A stretch of 64,000 nt of DNA, taken from the NCBI GenBank assembly GCA_947500545.1, contig CANMSO010000002.1, positions 186,001 through 250,000 on the forward strand, written 5' to 3'. Made by a program: the position numbers and the translations under genes. The notes beneath the pieces are model-generated. The model was not told where the DNA came from, did not search any database, and saw only the letters and a list, made by a program, of their open reading frames with translations. Source of the DNA: an uncultured Aquimarina sp. (lineage in GTDB: Bacteria > Bacteroidota > Bacteroidia > Flavobacteriales > Flavobacteriaceae). Below are positions 27,190 to 36,558 of this stretch, piece by piece (position 1 is the first letter of the stretch; each line of letters opens with the position of its first letter).

Positions 27190-28584
27190 ATGGCAAATAC
27201 AGTTAAAGCAGCTCATCAAAAAGAGCTTTTTGGACATCCGGTGGGATTATATATACTATTTTTTACAGAAATGTGGGAACGTTTTTCCTACTATGGGATG
27301 AGAGCAATTTTTGTTCTGTACTTAACCGCTAAAACCGTAGATGAAAATGCTGGTTTAGGTTGGTCTTCTGGAGAAGCTTTAGCCCTTTATGGTTGGTATA
27401 CTATGTTGGTATATGTTGCATCTATACCTGGCGGATGGATTGCTGATAAATTTCTTGGGCAGAAAAAATCTGTTTTAGTAGGAGGGATTTTATTAGTTGC
27501 TGGACACAGTATTTTAGCAGTAGAGCAGATGTGGGCCTGGTATTCTGGTCTGGGTTTAATCATAGCAGGAGTAGGGATGCTAAAACCAAATATATCTACG
27601 ATGGTAGGTGGTTTATATAAGCAAGGGGATATTCGAAGAGATAAAGGATTTACGATTTTTTATATTGGTATTAATCTTGGTGCATTTTTATCAAGTTTAA
27701 TTGTAGGATATGTTGGAGAAGTGCACGGATGGCACTATGGTTTTGGTCTTGCAGGAATTGGGATGGCTTTAGGATTGTTACAATATCTTTTAGGTCAAAA
27801 ATACCTTGCGCATGTTGGTGATTTTTTAGGGACTTCTGAAAAAATTGAAGATAAAGAAGCTATGAAAAAACCATTAACGAAAATAGAAAAAGATAGAGTT
27901 ATTGTACTCCTTATTTCTTTTCTATTGGTGATTGTCTTCTGGGGAGCTTTTGAGCAAGCAGGAGGATTAATGAACCTTTATGCGAGCGGAAAAACTAATA
28001 GGATGCTTATGGGGTGGGAAGTTCCTGCTTCTTGGTTTCAGTCTCTAAATGCAATGTTTATTATTTTCTTAGGAACCACGGTCGCTTGGTATTGGGCAAA
28101 TAGAAAGTTGAAAGGTAAAGTGTCGAGTTCATTGTTTAAGATGATTATTGGATTAATTATAATGGGTACTGGATTCTTTTTTATGACAGCGGCTTCTATG
28201 GAGTTTAATTCTAATGGTTCATCAGCAATGTACTGGTTAGTTTTGGCTTACCTATTCCATACTATTGGAGAGCTTTGTATTTCACCAGTTGCATTATCTT
28301 TCATTACTAAGTTATCTCCGGTCAAATATGGTGCGCTAATGATGGGAGTATACTTTGCGATGACTGGTTTTGGAAATAAATTGGCAGGTTTATTAGGAGA
28401 ATGGGCTGAGAGTCAAGGAGAATTTGCAATCTTTACAGGAATAGCGGTTTTTTGTGTTGCATTTGGATCGATTGTGATGTTATTCAGAAAGAAGTTAGAA
28501 ATATTGACACATGGTGTCGAAGACAAAGAAGGTACAATTCATGAGGAAGCTGAAGGTTTCGAATTAGCCGATGTTGCAGAGTAA
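27190..28584 (+). CDS. POT/PTR-family proton-coupled di/tripeptide transporter
   Basis: The 464-residue inner-membrane protein has the POT hallmark TEMWERFSYYGMRAIF (ExxERFxYYG, proton and peptide binding) in TM1 and the downstream conserved FYIGINLGAF and FHTIGELCISPVALSF. About 12 membrane segments can be drawn. It imports small peptides with protons. It lies between the DPP IV-type peptidase and a second POT gene in the same direction (17 and 12 bases apart), a likely peptide-use operon. Confidence 0.95.
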   Translation: MANTVKAAHQKELFGHPVGLYILFFTEMWERFSYYGMRAIFVLYLTAKTVDENAGLGWSSGEALALYGWYTMLVYVASIPGGWIADKFLGQKKSVLVGGILLVAGHSILAVEQMWAWYSGLGLIIAGVGMLKPNISTMVGGLYKQGDIRRDKGFTIFYIGINLGAFLSSLIVGYVGEVHGWHYGFGLAGIGMALGLLQYLLGQKYLAHVGDFLGTSEKIEDKEAMKKPLTKIEKDRVIVLLISFLLVIVFWGAFEQAGGLMNLYASGKTNRMLMGWEVPASWFQSLNAMFIIFLGTTVAWYWANRKLKGKVSSSLFKMIIGLIIMGTGFFFMTAASMEFNSNGSSAMYWLVLAYLFHTIGELCISPVALSFITKLSPVKYGALMMGVYFAMTGFGNKLAGLLGEWAESQGEFAIFTGIAVFCVAFGSIVMLFRKKLEILTHGVEDKEGTIHEEAEGFELADVAE

Positions 28585-28596
28585 GATTGACCGTTT

Positions 28597-30165
28597 ATGA
28601 GCACTATAACAAACGACCCAAAAGTATTTAGTTTATTAGGGCATAAACCTTCGTTGTTTATGCTGTTTTTTACAGAAATGTGGGAACGCTTCTCTTATTA
28701 CGGGATGCGAGCTCTTTTCGTATTATTTCTCACAAGTCAGATTATCGATGGAGGTTGGGCCTGGAGTAATGAGGATGCCTTAAAACTTTATGGTTGGTAT
28801 ACAGGTTTAGTATACTTAACACCAATATTTGGAGGCTTTATTGCAGATAAATTTCTGGGTTATCGAAAAGCCGTAGCATTTGGAGCATTGTTTATGACTT
28901 TAGGTCATATTTCTATGGCTTTAGAAACACCAATGTTTTTATATATTGGATTAGCTTGCTTAATTATAGGTAACGGATTATTTAAACCAAACTTAACATC
29001 TATTGTTAGCGGGTTGTATGATAAGAATGAAGAAAAGAAAGACGGAGCCTATACAATTTACTACATGGGAGTTAATGCAGGTGCCTTTTTAGGGATAATG
29101 CTTTGTGGATATATTGGTGAAAAGGTGAGCTGGAGTTTTGGTTTCGGTTTAGCAGGTATATTCATGCTTTTAGGAATGCTTCAATTCTGGTTTGGTAGAA
29201 GCATTTTGGAAAAAGTTGGACTATCTCCTAAGAATAAGCTTGAATTAGATGAGGTTGATGATGTAATTGAAGATACTGTTGAAGAAGTTATTGAAGATGT
29301 AAAGGTGAGCTCAAAGGTTCAAAAGGATCGGTATATTGTTGTAGCAATTTTAGCATTCTTTACCATATTTTTTTGGGCTGCATTTGAACAAGCTGGAGGT
29401 TCAATGACAATTTTTGCCAAAAAGTATACTAACCGAATTTTGGTTGGCGATAGTGCTACAATTTTTAAAATTGTTGATGCGGTAATAACATTGGTACCTC
29501 TTGTGATTATTTCCTGGGTGTTATATAAATTGTTTGTTCAAACATTTAAAAAAATATCATTATCCAATAGTATTCTAGGGTTTAGTTTTGCTATAATTTG
29601 GGCAATAGTAGTATGGAAATTGTACCGAGAATTTAATGCCGATACCACCGAGGTTCCTGCTTCGTGGTTTGGGATTTTAAATTCACTATTTATCATCTCA
29701 TTTGCACCGTTGTTTTCGAGGCTATGGGAGAGTAAGTATAACCCGTCTGCTGCTGTAAAATTTGGTTTAGGACTTATACTCTTAGGCTTTGGTTTTGCAT
29801 TATTGGCGTTTGGTGCGATTACCATTCCACAAGGAGCTGAAACTGCCAAAGTGAGCATGATTTGGTTGATTCTGGCCTATTTGTTTCATACCATAGGAGA
29901 GTTGTTTTTGTCTCCTGTTGGATTATCTTATGTTAGCAAATTGGTTTCTCCTAAACTTATTGGTTTAATGTTTGGTGTGTGGTACTTGGCAATTTTTATT
30001 GGTAATTGGTCCGCAGGACAGCTTGGCGGAATGATCGACAAAATTACTAGTGAATATTCTTTAACTACTTTCTTTTTGATATTTACTGTAGTTCCCGTTG
30101 CCGCTGGTGGCTTAATGATATTGTTAAATCCGGTATTGAAAAAGTTAATGCACGGAGTACGATAA
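28597..30165 (+). CDS. POT/PTR-family proton-coupled peptide transporter, second copy
   Basis: At 522 residues this is a longer paralogue of the preceding gene. It shares TEMWERFSYYGMRALF at the N-terminus and FHTIGELFLSPVGLSY near the C-terminus. The middle differs: an acidic linker (DEVDDVIEDTVEEVIEDVK, near residue 230) and extra hydrophobic sequence around residues 290-360. The two copies are only 12 bases apart and probably arose by tandem duplication, then diverged in substrate range. Closed by the terminator at 30177-30210. Confidence 0.95.
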   Translation: MSTITNDPKVFSLLGHKPSLFMLFFTEMWERFSYYGMRALFVLFLTSQIIDGGWAWSNEDALKLYGWYTGLVYLTPIFGGFIADKFLGYRKAVAFGALFMTLGHISMALETPMFLYIGLACLIIGNGLFKPNLTSIVSGLYDKNEEKKDGAYTIYYMGVNAGAFLGIMLCGYIGEKVSWSFGFGLAGIFMLLGMLQFWFGRSILEKVGLSPKNKLELDEVDDVIEDTVEEVIEDVKVSSKVQKDRYIVVAILAFFTIFFWAAFEQAGGSMTIFAKKYTNRILVGDSATIFKIVDAVITLVPLVIISWVLYKLFVQTFKKISLSNSILGFSFAIIWAIVVWKLYREFNADTTEVPASWFGILNSLFIISFAPLFSRLWESKYNPSAAVKFGLGLILLGFGFALLAFGAITIPQGAETAKVSMIWLILAYLFHTIGELFLSPVGLSYVSKLVSPKLIGLMFGVWYLAIFIGNWSAGQLGGMIDKITSEYSLTTFFLIFTVVPVAAGGLMILLNPVLKKLMHGVR

Positions 30166-30176
30166 ATAATAATATT

Positions 30177-30210
30177 AAACTTCACTCGTTACCCAAAATG
30201 AGTGAAGTTT
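30177..30210 (+). terminator. Terminator after the peptide transporter operon
   Basis: An 11-bp perfect stem (AAACTTCACTC / GAGTGAAGTTT) with a 12-base loop and a trailing T-run lies 12 bases past the stop. A possible GTG start at 30202 falls inside it, so the next gene must start later. Confidence 0.9.
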
Positions 30211-30258
30211 TTAAATAAGGAACAGTTTTTGTTTCCGACAAATGTAAAAACTATAAAA

Positions 30259-30798
30259 ATGAAAAACCTACTTACCACATTTGGTTTACTATTGTGCTTT
30301 TTTACCCAAGCACAAGAGATTAATTGGATGTCAATGAATGATGCTTTAGAGGCTCAAAAAACAACACCCAAGAAGATCTTCATGGATGTGTATACGGATT
30401 GGTGTGGCCCTTGTAAACTTTTAGATAAAAAAACTTTTCATAATGCAGATGTTGTTGCATTTATTAATAAGAACTATTATGCTGTGAAGTTTAATGCTGA
30501 AGGAACAGAGGAGGTAAGATATAATGATTTTACATATACAAACCCTAATCATAACCCTGCAAGAAAAGGTAGAAATTCTCAACACTTTTTTGCAAATGCT
30601 TTAAAAATAAGCGGGTATCCTAGTATGGTGTTTTTTGATGAAACAGGTAAACTTATTGCTCCTGTAGTAGGTTTTAAAACTCCGCAACAATTAGAGATAT
30701 ATCTAAAAATGATTAATAGCAATGATTACAAAAAATTAACAAGTGCTGATGCCTGGCAGCAGTATGAAAAATCTTTTGTAGGAACCTTTAAGAATTAA
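30259..30798 (+). CDS. exported thioredoxin-fold protein
   Basis: The 179-residue product has a signal peptide (about 1-18, ending TQAQ) and a thioredoxin fold with the classical redox motif WCGPCK (Cys49, Cys52), then a conserved cis-Pro segment (ISGYPSMVFFD). It probably reduces or isomerises disulfides in the periplasm. The start at 30259 gives the signal peptide; an earlier GTG at 30202 lies within a terminator stem. It is a single gene with its own terminator. Confidence 0.9.
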   Translation: MKNLLTTFGLLLCFFTQAQEINWMSMNDALEAQKTTPKKIFMDVYTDWCGPCKLLDKKTFHNADVVAFINKNYYAVKFNAEGTEEVRYNDFTYTNPNHNPARKGRNSQHFFANALKISGYPSMVFFDETGKLIAPVVGFKTPQQLEIYLKMINSNDYKKLTSADAWQQYEKSFVGTFKN

Positions 30799-30827
30799 AA
30801 AAAATACAATAGCCATAATGTACAATT

Positions 30828-30852
30828 CCCTTTTGTGTTTATGACAAAAGGG
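30828..30852 (+). terminator. Terminator after thioredoxin-like gene
   Basis: A 9-bp stem (CCCTTTTGT / ACAAAAGGG) with a 7-base loop and a seven-T tail lies 30 bases past the stop. Confidence 0.88.
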
Positions 30853-30963
30853 TTTTTTTATTTCTATAATTGGATTTTAGCAATTGTTTATAAAAATCAA
30901 CTTCAAAACACTAGTAATAATTCGGTATCTTGAGTCCACACAAAACTCTTAACCATTTCAATT

Positions 30964-32409
30964 ATGATACGATCGGAATTACTATGCATCTGTATACTCT
31001 TGAGTTTTTCTCTTTTTGCTCAGGAAAAACCAGAGATTAGCGCAAATAAAAAATTAGCTTTAGAAGCTGTAAACAAGCAAGAAAAAAAGATGGTTGCCAT
31101 GAGTGATCAAATATGGGCTCTTGCAGAAACAGCTTTCGAAGAAAAAGAATCTGCAAAGATTTTGGCGGATTATGCAGAGTCGCAAGGATTTACTGTGGAA
31201 AAAGGAGTTGCAGAAATGCCAACTGGTTTTATAGCAAGCTATGGTAGTGGTAAGCCGGTGATTGGGATTTTAGGAGAATTTGATGCGCTGCCGGGGATTT
31301 CTCAAAAAGCACAACCTAATAAGGTACCCTTAAAAAAAGGGGCCGGAGGCCATGGATGCGGGCATAACCTATTTGGTGTTGCAAGTTTATCGGCTGCCGT
31401 AGCAATAAAGGATCTCATCGCTCAGGGAAAATTAAAAGGTACAGTAAAATTTTATGGAACACCGGCTGAGGAGAAGTTTTTTGGTAAGCTTTTTATGGCG
31501 CGCAAAGGGCTGTTTAATGATCTTGATGTTTGTCTTGATTGGCATCCTGCAGCAAAAACTGAAGCAGATGTACAAAGCTCCTTGGCACTAGTAGATTTTG
31601 TTGTGGAGTTTAATGGTCAGGCTGCACATGCTTCTGCCGATCCATGGAACGGCCGTAGTGCCTCTGATGCCTTAGAATTGTACACGACAGGAATCAATTA
31701 CCTTAGAGAACATATCAAACCAACCGTGCGTATACATTATCATATTCAAAGTGCCGGAGATGTAGTTAATGTAGTCCCGGATTATTCTAAAATTTGGGTT
31801 AGAGTGCGAGATACCAAGCGTGAAGGTATGGAAGAAGTATGGAAACGCGTTGAAAAAATGGCAGAGGGAGCCGCAATAATGGCTAATGTAGAGTATAAAA
31901 TTAGTTTAGTATCTGGTCTTCATGAAATTTTGGTTAATAGAGCAGGAGGAGAAGCCATGCAAAAGAATCTGGAATATTTAGGTGATATCAAATACACAGA
32001 TCAGGAAATTGCTTTTGCTCATGGTATACAAGAAGCGACGGGTAAACCCAAAAAAGGAATAGATGCGAAGATAAATCCGTTAGAAAAAACTAAAGAACAC
32101 CCCGGTGGAGGTTCTACAGATGTAGGAGATGTAAGTTGGTTAGTTCCTGTAGTGCGACTTGGGGTAACTACAGCTCCTATCGATACACCATGGCATTCTT
32201 GGGCAGTTGTGGCCTGCGGTGGTATGTCTATAGGTCACAAAGGTATGATCCAGGCATCAAAAGCTTTGGCAATGACCATGGTAGATATGTATGATGATCC
32301 AGTATTGGTTGAGAAGGTAAAAACTGAATTCAAAGAACGTAAAAGGGATTATCAATACAAGGCTATTTTGCCTGAGGGACCCCCACCTATTCCTGTAGGA
32401 TCCAATTAA
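30964..32409 (+). CDS. exported M20-family amidohydrolase, AbgB-like
   Basis: This 481-residue protein resembles metal-dependent amidohydrolases such as the p-aminobenzoyl-glutamate hydrolase subunit and aminoacylases. A signal peptide (about 1-20, LSFSLFAQ) is followed by the catalytic domain with ILGEFDALPG, the metal-binding GHGCGHNLFG and GTPAEE, a dimerisation (lid) domain starting near VDFVVEFNGQAAHA, and the return strand with GGGSTDVGDVSW. It cleaves an amide bond in an unknown substrate, exported to the periplasm. A TATCTTGA element about 30 bases upstream may be its promoter. Confidence 0.9.
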   Translation: MIRSELLCICILLSFSLFAQEKPEISANKKLALEAVNKQEKKMVAMSDQIWALAETAFEEKESAKILADYAESQGFTVEKGVAEMPTGFIASYGSGKPVIGILGEFDALPGISQKAQPNKVPLKKGAGGHGCGHNLFGVASLSAAVAIKDLIAQGKLKGTVKFYGTPAEEKFFGKLFMARKGLFNDLDVCLDWHPAAKTEADVQSSLALVDFVVEFNGQAAHASADPWNGRSASDALELYTTGINYLREHIKPTVRIHYHIQSAGDVVNVVPDYSKIWVRVRDTKREGMEEVWKRVEKMAEGAAIMANVEYKISLVSGLHEILVNRAGGEAMQKNLEYLGDIKYTDQEIAFAHGIQEATGKPKKGIDAKINPLEKTKEHPGGGSTDVGDVSWLVPVVRLGVTTAPIDTPWHSWAVVACGGMSIGHKGMIQASKALAMTMVDMYDDPVLVEKVKTEFKERKRDYQYKAILPEGPPPIPVGSN

Positions 32410-32595
32410 TTATATATCAAGATTTAGTAAAAATCTAAAACACGAACACAATTAATTGAAATTCTATGCGTTACCCTATACGTGAACCTAAAATATACCC
32501 AAATTTGGCTCAAAAACGAGAATAATTGCATTTAATCGGATTTTTATTTGATTTTGTCGATTATTTTTTATTTTTTTGAACCTCAAATCTACTTA

Positions 32596-33870
32596 ATGAA
32601 AAAACTCATAACCATAGCTACCCCATCTATGTTGTTGATTATGTTGCTCTTGTCTTTTGTGTCGGCAAAGCAACCAGACTCTAATCAACAAGCAGAAAAT
32701 ATTCAGTTACCACAACCACTACCACCAGATATTCATCTGCCTGATCTTTATAAACAACGATTAGAAGATGCAATACAAGCTTATTTTAATAAAGCCTTGA
32801 AGGAGCATAAGATTGTAGGCGCAGCAGTATCTATTGTGAAATGTGATTCTATTATATATGCAGGAGGTTTCGGAAATAGAAATGTAGCTTTAAAAGATAC
32901 CGTAAACGAAAAAACAATATTCCGTATTGGTTCTGTCTCAAAAGGTTTTGCTGGTATACTTACAGGGATTCATGTAGAGGAAGGCCTTATTAAGTGGGAA
33001 GATAAGATTATTGATCATATTCCAAATTTTAAACTTGCCGCTAAAACGCAAACTAATAAGGTAACTCTGTCTCATGTATTATCGCATACTGCAGGATTAC
33101 CATACCATAGTTTTACCAATCTTGTAGAGGATGGCTTATCCTTGAGCACCATTGCAAGTCGTTTTGATGAGGTGTTACCTATAGTAGAGCCTGGTAGTGA
33201 ATATAACTATCAAAATGCTGTTTTTGCATTGAGTGGAGAAATAATTGAGCGAGTTACCGGTCAATCTATGAAAGAAGTTATCCAGAATAAAATTTTTAAC
33301 CCACTTAAAATGAATACGGCTTCAGCTAGCTATGAAGCACTACAAAAATCAGATAATGTAGCTATGCCGCATCAGCGTATAAGACGAGGGTGGAGAGCCT
33401 TAGGAATTAATAAAAAATACTATAATGCGGTTGCCGCCGGTGGAGTTAACGCTAGTGCTACAGATATGGGAAAATGGATGAAATTTCTGTTAGGAAATAA
33501 CCCAGAAGTCATGATGCCAAGTACTATGGACGAAGTTTTTAATCCAATAATTCAAGTAGGAGGAAGAAGGAACTATTATCAGAGGTGGCCTGGGTATTCT
33601 GCATCTTTTTATGGTTTAGGTTGGCGTATTCATGAGTTTAAAGATCTCAAAACAGGTGAGGAAAGTAAAGTAATTCATCACGGTGGAGGAGTAAATAATT
33701 ATAGAAGTGAAATTGCTATCTATCCTAATGAAGATTTAGGAATATGTGTGCTTTTCAATAGCCCAAATAAAATGGCGAAAGATTGCATTCCTAAAATACA
33801 TAAGATCATCCAAGAAATAATGGATTCGCCAGATAACGAATTTTTAAGAGAATCTTTAGCCGCACTATAG
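32596..33870 (+). CDS. exported class C beta-lactamase-type serine hydrolase
   Basis: The start at 32596 gives a signal peptide (MKKLITIATPSMLL, cleaved near VSAKQ); an earlier in-frame ATG at 32548 adds a hydrophobic, unlikely extension. The 424-residue protein has the three serine-hydrolase motifs: SVSK at 113-116, YQN near residue 203, and HHGGG near the C-terminus. Members include esterases, D-aminopeptidases and peptidoglycan-acting enzymes, so calling it a beta-lactamase would be premature. It is transcribed alone, and its terminator lies within the convergent comEC gene. Confidence 0.88.
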   Translation: MKKLITIATPSMLLIMLLLSFVSAKQPDSNQQAENIQLPQPLPPDIHLPDLYKQRLEDAIQAYFNKALKEHKIVGAAVSIVKCDSIIYAGGFGNRNVALKDTVNEKTIFRIGSVSKGFAGILTGIHVEEGLIKWEDKIIDHIPNFKLAAKTQTNKVTLSHVLSHTAGLPYHSFTNLVEDGLSLSTIASRFDEVLPIVEPGSEYNYQNAVFALSGEIIERVTGQSMKEVIQNKIFNPLKMNTASASYEALQKSDNVAMPHQRIRRGWRALGINKKYYNAVAAGGVNASATDMGKWMKFLLGNNPEVMMPSTMDEVFNPIIQVGGRRNYYQRWPGYSASFYGLGWRIHEFKDLKTGEESKVIHHGGGVNNYRSEIAIYPNEDLGICVLFNSPNKMAKDCIPKIHKIIQEIMDSPDNEFLRESLAAL

Positions 33871-33881
33871 TGCCTAGGAAA

Positions 33882-35930
33882 TCATTTCAATATAAAAGCT
33901 CCCTTTTTATCCGTGCGATAAAAAGGGATTTTTCTTTTATAGCAACTTTTTTCCCATTGATCTATAAAACTTTTATAGTTGCTACCATCTACAATTATTT
34001 GTTTTGGGTGTAAACTATTTATTACTCTATCTAAATGGATCTTGGGAGAGTTCGATAAAAGTAAAATATCAGGTTTCAGTGCTGTGATATTATAGATCGA
34101 AGAACTATCAATTATTAAGATGGTTTTCTCTTTGTACTTATAAACGTTTTTTAACCTATTGTTAATAACAAGAGTGGTGTGATTTTGAATTTGGTAGTTT
34201 TCAAATAAAAATTTTTGGGTTTTTGAGGAAATACTATCCTTACTGTAGATATGCAATTCTAGATTTTCAAGAACACCCAATGTAGTGTTACGCTGATTTT
34301 GAAATATTACAAGCTCTTGAATTTTGGACGCGGTATGTTTTTCATAAATTAGAATAGAGACCATTGTAAGCATACTAATACCTGATAAATATAGCCTTCT
34401 TCTTTCTTGTTTTTGAAGCATCATCATAACCAAAATGATGACTATAAAAAGCATTATGAGCATCATCTTAGAAAATGGAATGCCAGTAAATAAAAATTCT
34501 TCTTGTTTTGCGACCCAGCTAATACAATTATTCATAAAATCTATGCAAAGTCCAAATAGGACTGCCATGAACTGAGGTAGAATCCCAAAACAAGCTAATA
34601 GAATGATGGCAATTCCATACCCGAGTAGTACCCCCAAAAAGGGAATAATGATAAGGTTAGAAACAAAAAATAAACCCGGGAATTGATGAAAATAGAATAA
34701 GGTTAGTGGTAACAATCCAAGTTGTGCAGCAATAGTCACTGTAAAAGTTTCCCAAAGCTTTTTAATAACATAATATTTAGGATGATATCGTTGCGCTACT
34801 ATGGGTTGGATCCATACTATGGCGAAAACTGCCAAATAACTTAGTTGAAAACCAACTGAAAACAATAACAAAGGATTAAAACAAAGTAATATAAACATCG
34901 AAATGAATAACGAATTGTAAATACTGGTCTTTGATCTGATTTGCATTCCTATGGCAAGAAAAGAAAACATAGTAACCGCTCTTAACACAGATGGTGATAA
35001 TCCTGCGACAATTGCAAAAGACCATAGTGAAGTGATGGTTAAAATCAGTTTGATTGTTTTACCATGATTGTAAAATAAATCTAGAGGCCTAAAAATGAAA
35101 TTCAAAATCAATAAAATGATGCCTACATGTAATCCTGATACTGCAAGAATATGAATTGCTCCTGCATCTCGATATGCATTAAAGGTTTCTTGATCGATAT
35201 CTTGTCTTTGTCCAAGAAATAATGCATTTATTATTGATAGTTGTTTGCTACTAAAATTATATGTTTCTAGTTTTTGATTAATATGTTTTCTGATTTGATC
35301 TGCTAACCTAAACAGGGACCATTCAATTATATTGTTGTTAATGAGTAGATGCTCTTGAGTGGTAATTTGATGAAATATGTATTGTCTGCTTAGGTGTTTT
35401 GCATAATCAAATTGATAAGGGTTTAGCGGTTTGGGTATAGGCTTTAGCTCAGCATAAGTAGTATATGTATTCCCGAAATCTAGGGTTTTAGAAATGCTTT
35501 CTTTGGGCAAAAGGAGTAAAAGGTTTCCGCTTGCAGTTTTGTTGTTTATGAATTTTATAGATGCAATATATTTACAGTAGTATGAGGTAGGTTTTAACCT
35601 TTCTTTGATGTGAAATTGAATTCCTATTTTATTTTGCGGAAGGTGGTTGAGGTTAATTAGATTTGTATAATGATTTGAATGATTTCTAGGATGGTGAATT
35701 TTTACTAAAACCGTTCCAAATAGTATAAAAACAACAATCATTAAAAGTGTAAAGTGAAACGTTTTTGCAAATATCTTTTTAGATTGTTTCCATGAAATAC
35801 CTAACAAGCAAATTGAGGCAAAAAAGCATAGTAAAAGTGTAATAATATCAACATTTAGATAATATCCTAAAAGAACCCCTACAAGGGAGGAAAAAGTAAT
35901 AATTGCAAATGGCACATTAAGGAGTTTCAC
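33882..35930 (-). CDS. comEC: ComEC/Rec2-family DNA uptake channel
   Basis: This 682-residue polytopic protein is the inner-membrane channel for single-stranded DNA in natural transformation. An N-terminal DUF4131-type region is followed by the competence domain with the typical AYRDAGAIHILAVSGLHVGI stretch near residue 260 and about ten membrane helices. The C-terminal part (from about 520) is short and lacks the HxHxDH metal motif of longer ComEC proteins, so the metallo-beta-lactamase domain is degenerate or absent. It is the last gene of the surE-lpxB-C40 group, 90 bases behind its upstream neighbour. Whether the cell is naturally competent is not known. Confidence 0.92.
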   Translation of the reverse strand: MKLLNVPFAIITFSSLVGVLLGYYLNVDIITLLLCFFASICLLGISWKQSKKIFAKTFHFTLLMIVVFILFGTVLVKIHHPRNHSNHYTNLINLNHLPQNKIGIQFHIKERLKPTSYYCKYIASIKFINNKTASGNLLLLLPKESISKTLDFGNTYTTYAELKPIPKPLNPYQFDYAKHLSRQYIFHQITTQEHLLINNNIIEWSLFRLADQIRKHINQKLETYNFSSKQLSIINALFLGQRQDIDQETFNAYRDAGAIHILAVSGLHVGIILLILNFIFRPLDLFYNHGKTIKLILTITSLWSFAIVAGLSPSVLRAVTMFSFLAIGMQIRSKTSIYNSLFISMFILLCFNPLLLFSVGFQLSYLAVFAIVWIQPIVAQRYHPKYYVIKKLWETFTVTIAAQLGLLPLTLFYFHQFPGLFFVSNLIIIPFLGVLLGYGIAIILLACFGILPQFMAVLFGLCIDFMNNCISWVAKQEEFLFTGIPFSKMMLIMLFIVIILVMMMLQKQERRRLYLSGISMLTMVSILIYEKHTASKIQELVIFQNQRNTTLGVLENLELHIYSKDSISSKTQKFLFENYQIQNHTTLVINNRLKNVYKYKEKTILIIDSSSIYNITALKPDILLLSNSPKIHLDRVINSLHPKQIIVDGSNYKSFIDQWEKSCYKRKIPFYRTDKKGAFILK
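33901..33927 (+). terminator. Terminator embedded in the 3' end of comEC
   Basis: An 11-bp perfect stem (CCCTTTTTATC / GATAAAAAGGG) with a 5-base loop, followed by ATTTTTC, lies 31 bases past the serine hydrolase stop. The same bases encode the last residues of the convergent comEC. Confidence 0.8.
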
Positions 35931-36020
35931 ATCATATATTTATGATGTAATACTACGACATACCAGTTTCATTTTTCGGAACTGATATTATTTTAGGCTA
36001 AGAAAAACGTAATATGTAAC

Positions 36021-36545
36021 CTATAAAACCCTCCTGGCGCTTGCAAAGGCCTTATTCCAATATTTCTCGTTAAGACTTGATATAATAACTCCTCTAGAGG
36101 TAGAAGCATGAATAAATTTTATAACACCTTTGGTCTCTACAACCAATCCAACATGAGAGATAACATTTTTTCTCTTATTTGTTTTAAAGAATAATAGGTC
36201 ACCAACCCCCACTTTTTTTAACGATATAGCTTTACCCTGGGTAGCCATTGTTCTGGATGTTCTAGGAAGAATGACATTTTCTTTTTTAAATGAAGTATAT
36301 ACCAAGCCAGAACAGTCCATGCCTTTCTTGGTGGTTCCACCATATTTATACTTTGTTCCGTTAAAGGATTTAGCATAACTAATGATGCTTTTAATCTTTC
36401 GGTTCTCGGGTTTACCGTTTGTTTTAGTTTTAGCAGTGCTTTTTGTTTTTTCAGAAATTACTGCTTTATTTTTTGAAGAGCTTCCACATGAGTATAGTAG
36501 AAAAACTAATAATGTAATTAGACTGTAGGTGATTAATGTTTTCAT
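36021..36545 (-). CDS. NlpC/P60 (C40) cell-wall peptidase, lipoprotein
   Basis: The 174-residue lipoprotein (lipid Cys20 in LLYSCGSSS) carries an NlpC/P60 domain that cuts peptide bonds in peptidoglycan stems. The catalytic Cys78 sits in KGMDCSGLV, with His131 (ISHVGLV) and His146 (FIHAS) as the other active-site residues. A lysine-rich linker separates anchor and domain. It lies 13 bases after lpxB on the same strand. Confidence 0.93.
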   Translation of the reverse strand: MKTLITYSLITLLVFLLYSCGSSSKNKAVISEKTKSTAKTKTNGKPENRKIKSIISYAKSFNGTKYKYGGTTKKGMDCSGLVYTSFKKENVILPRTSRTMATQGKAISLKKVGVGDLLFFKTNKRKNVISHVGLVVETKGVIKFIHASTSRGVIISSLNEKYWNKAFASARRVL

Positions 36546-36558
36546 TTTGGGGCAATTT

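Noticed and set aside
30202..30258. Earlier GTG start for the thioredoxin-like gene
   Set aside because: It falls within the stem of the preceding terminator and adds a non-signal N-terminus.
32470..32476. A GTTACCC word before the serine hydrolase gene at 32596, similar to the ECF motif
   Set aside because: The downstream half GTTGATAT is missing at the 14-base spacing.
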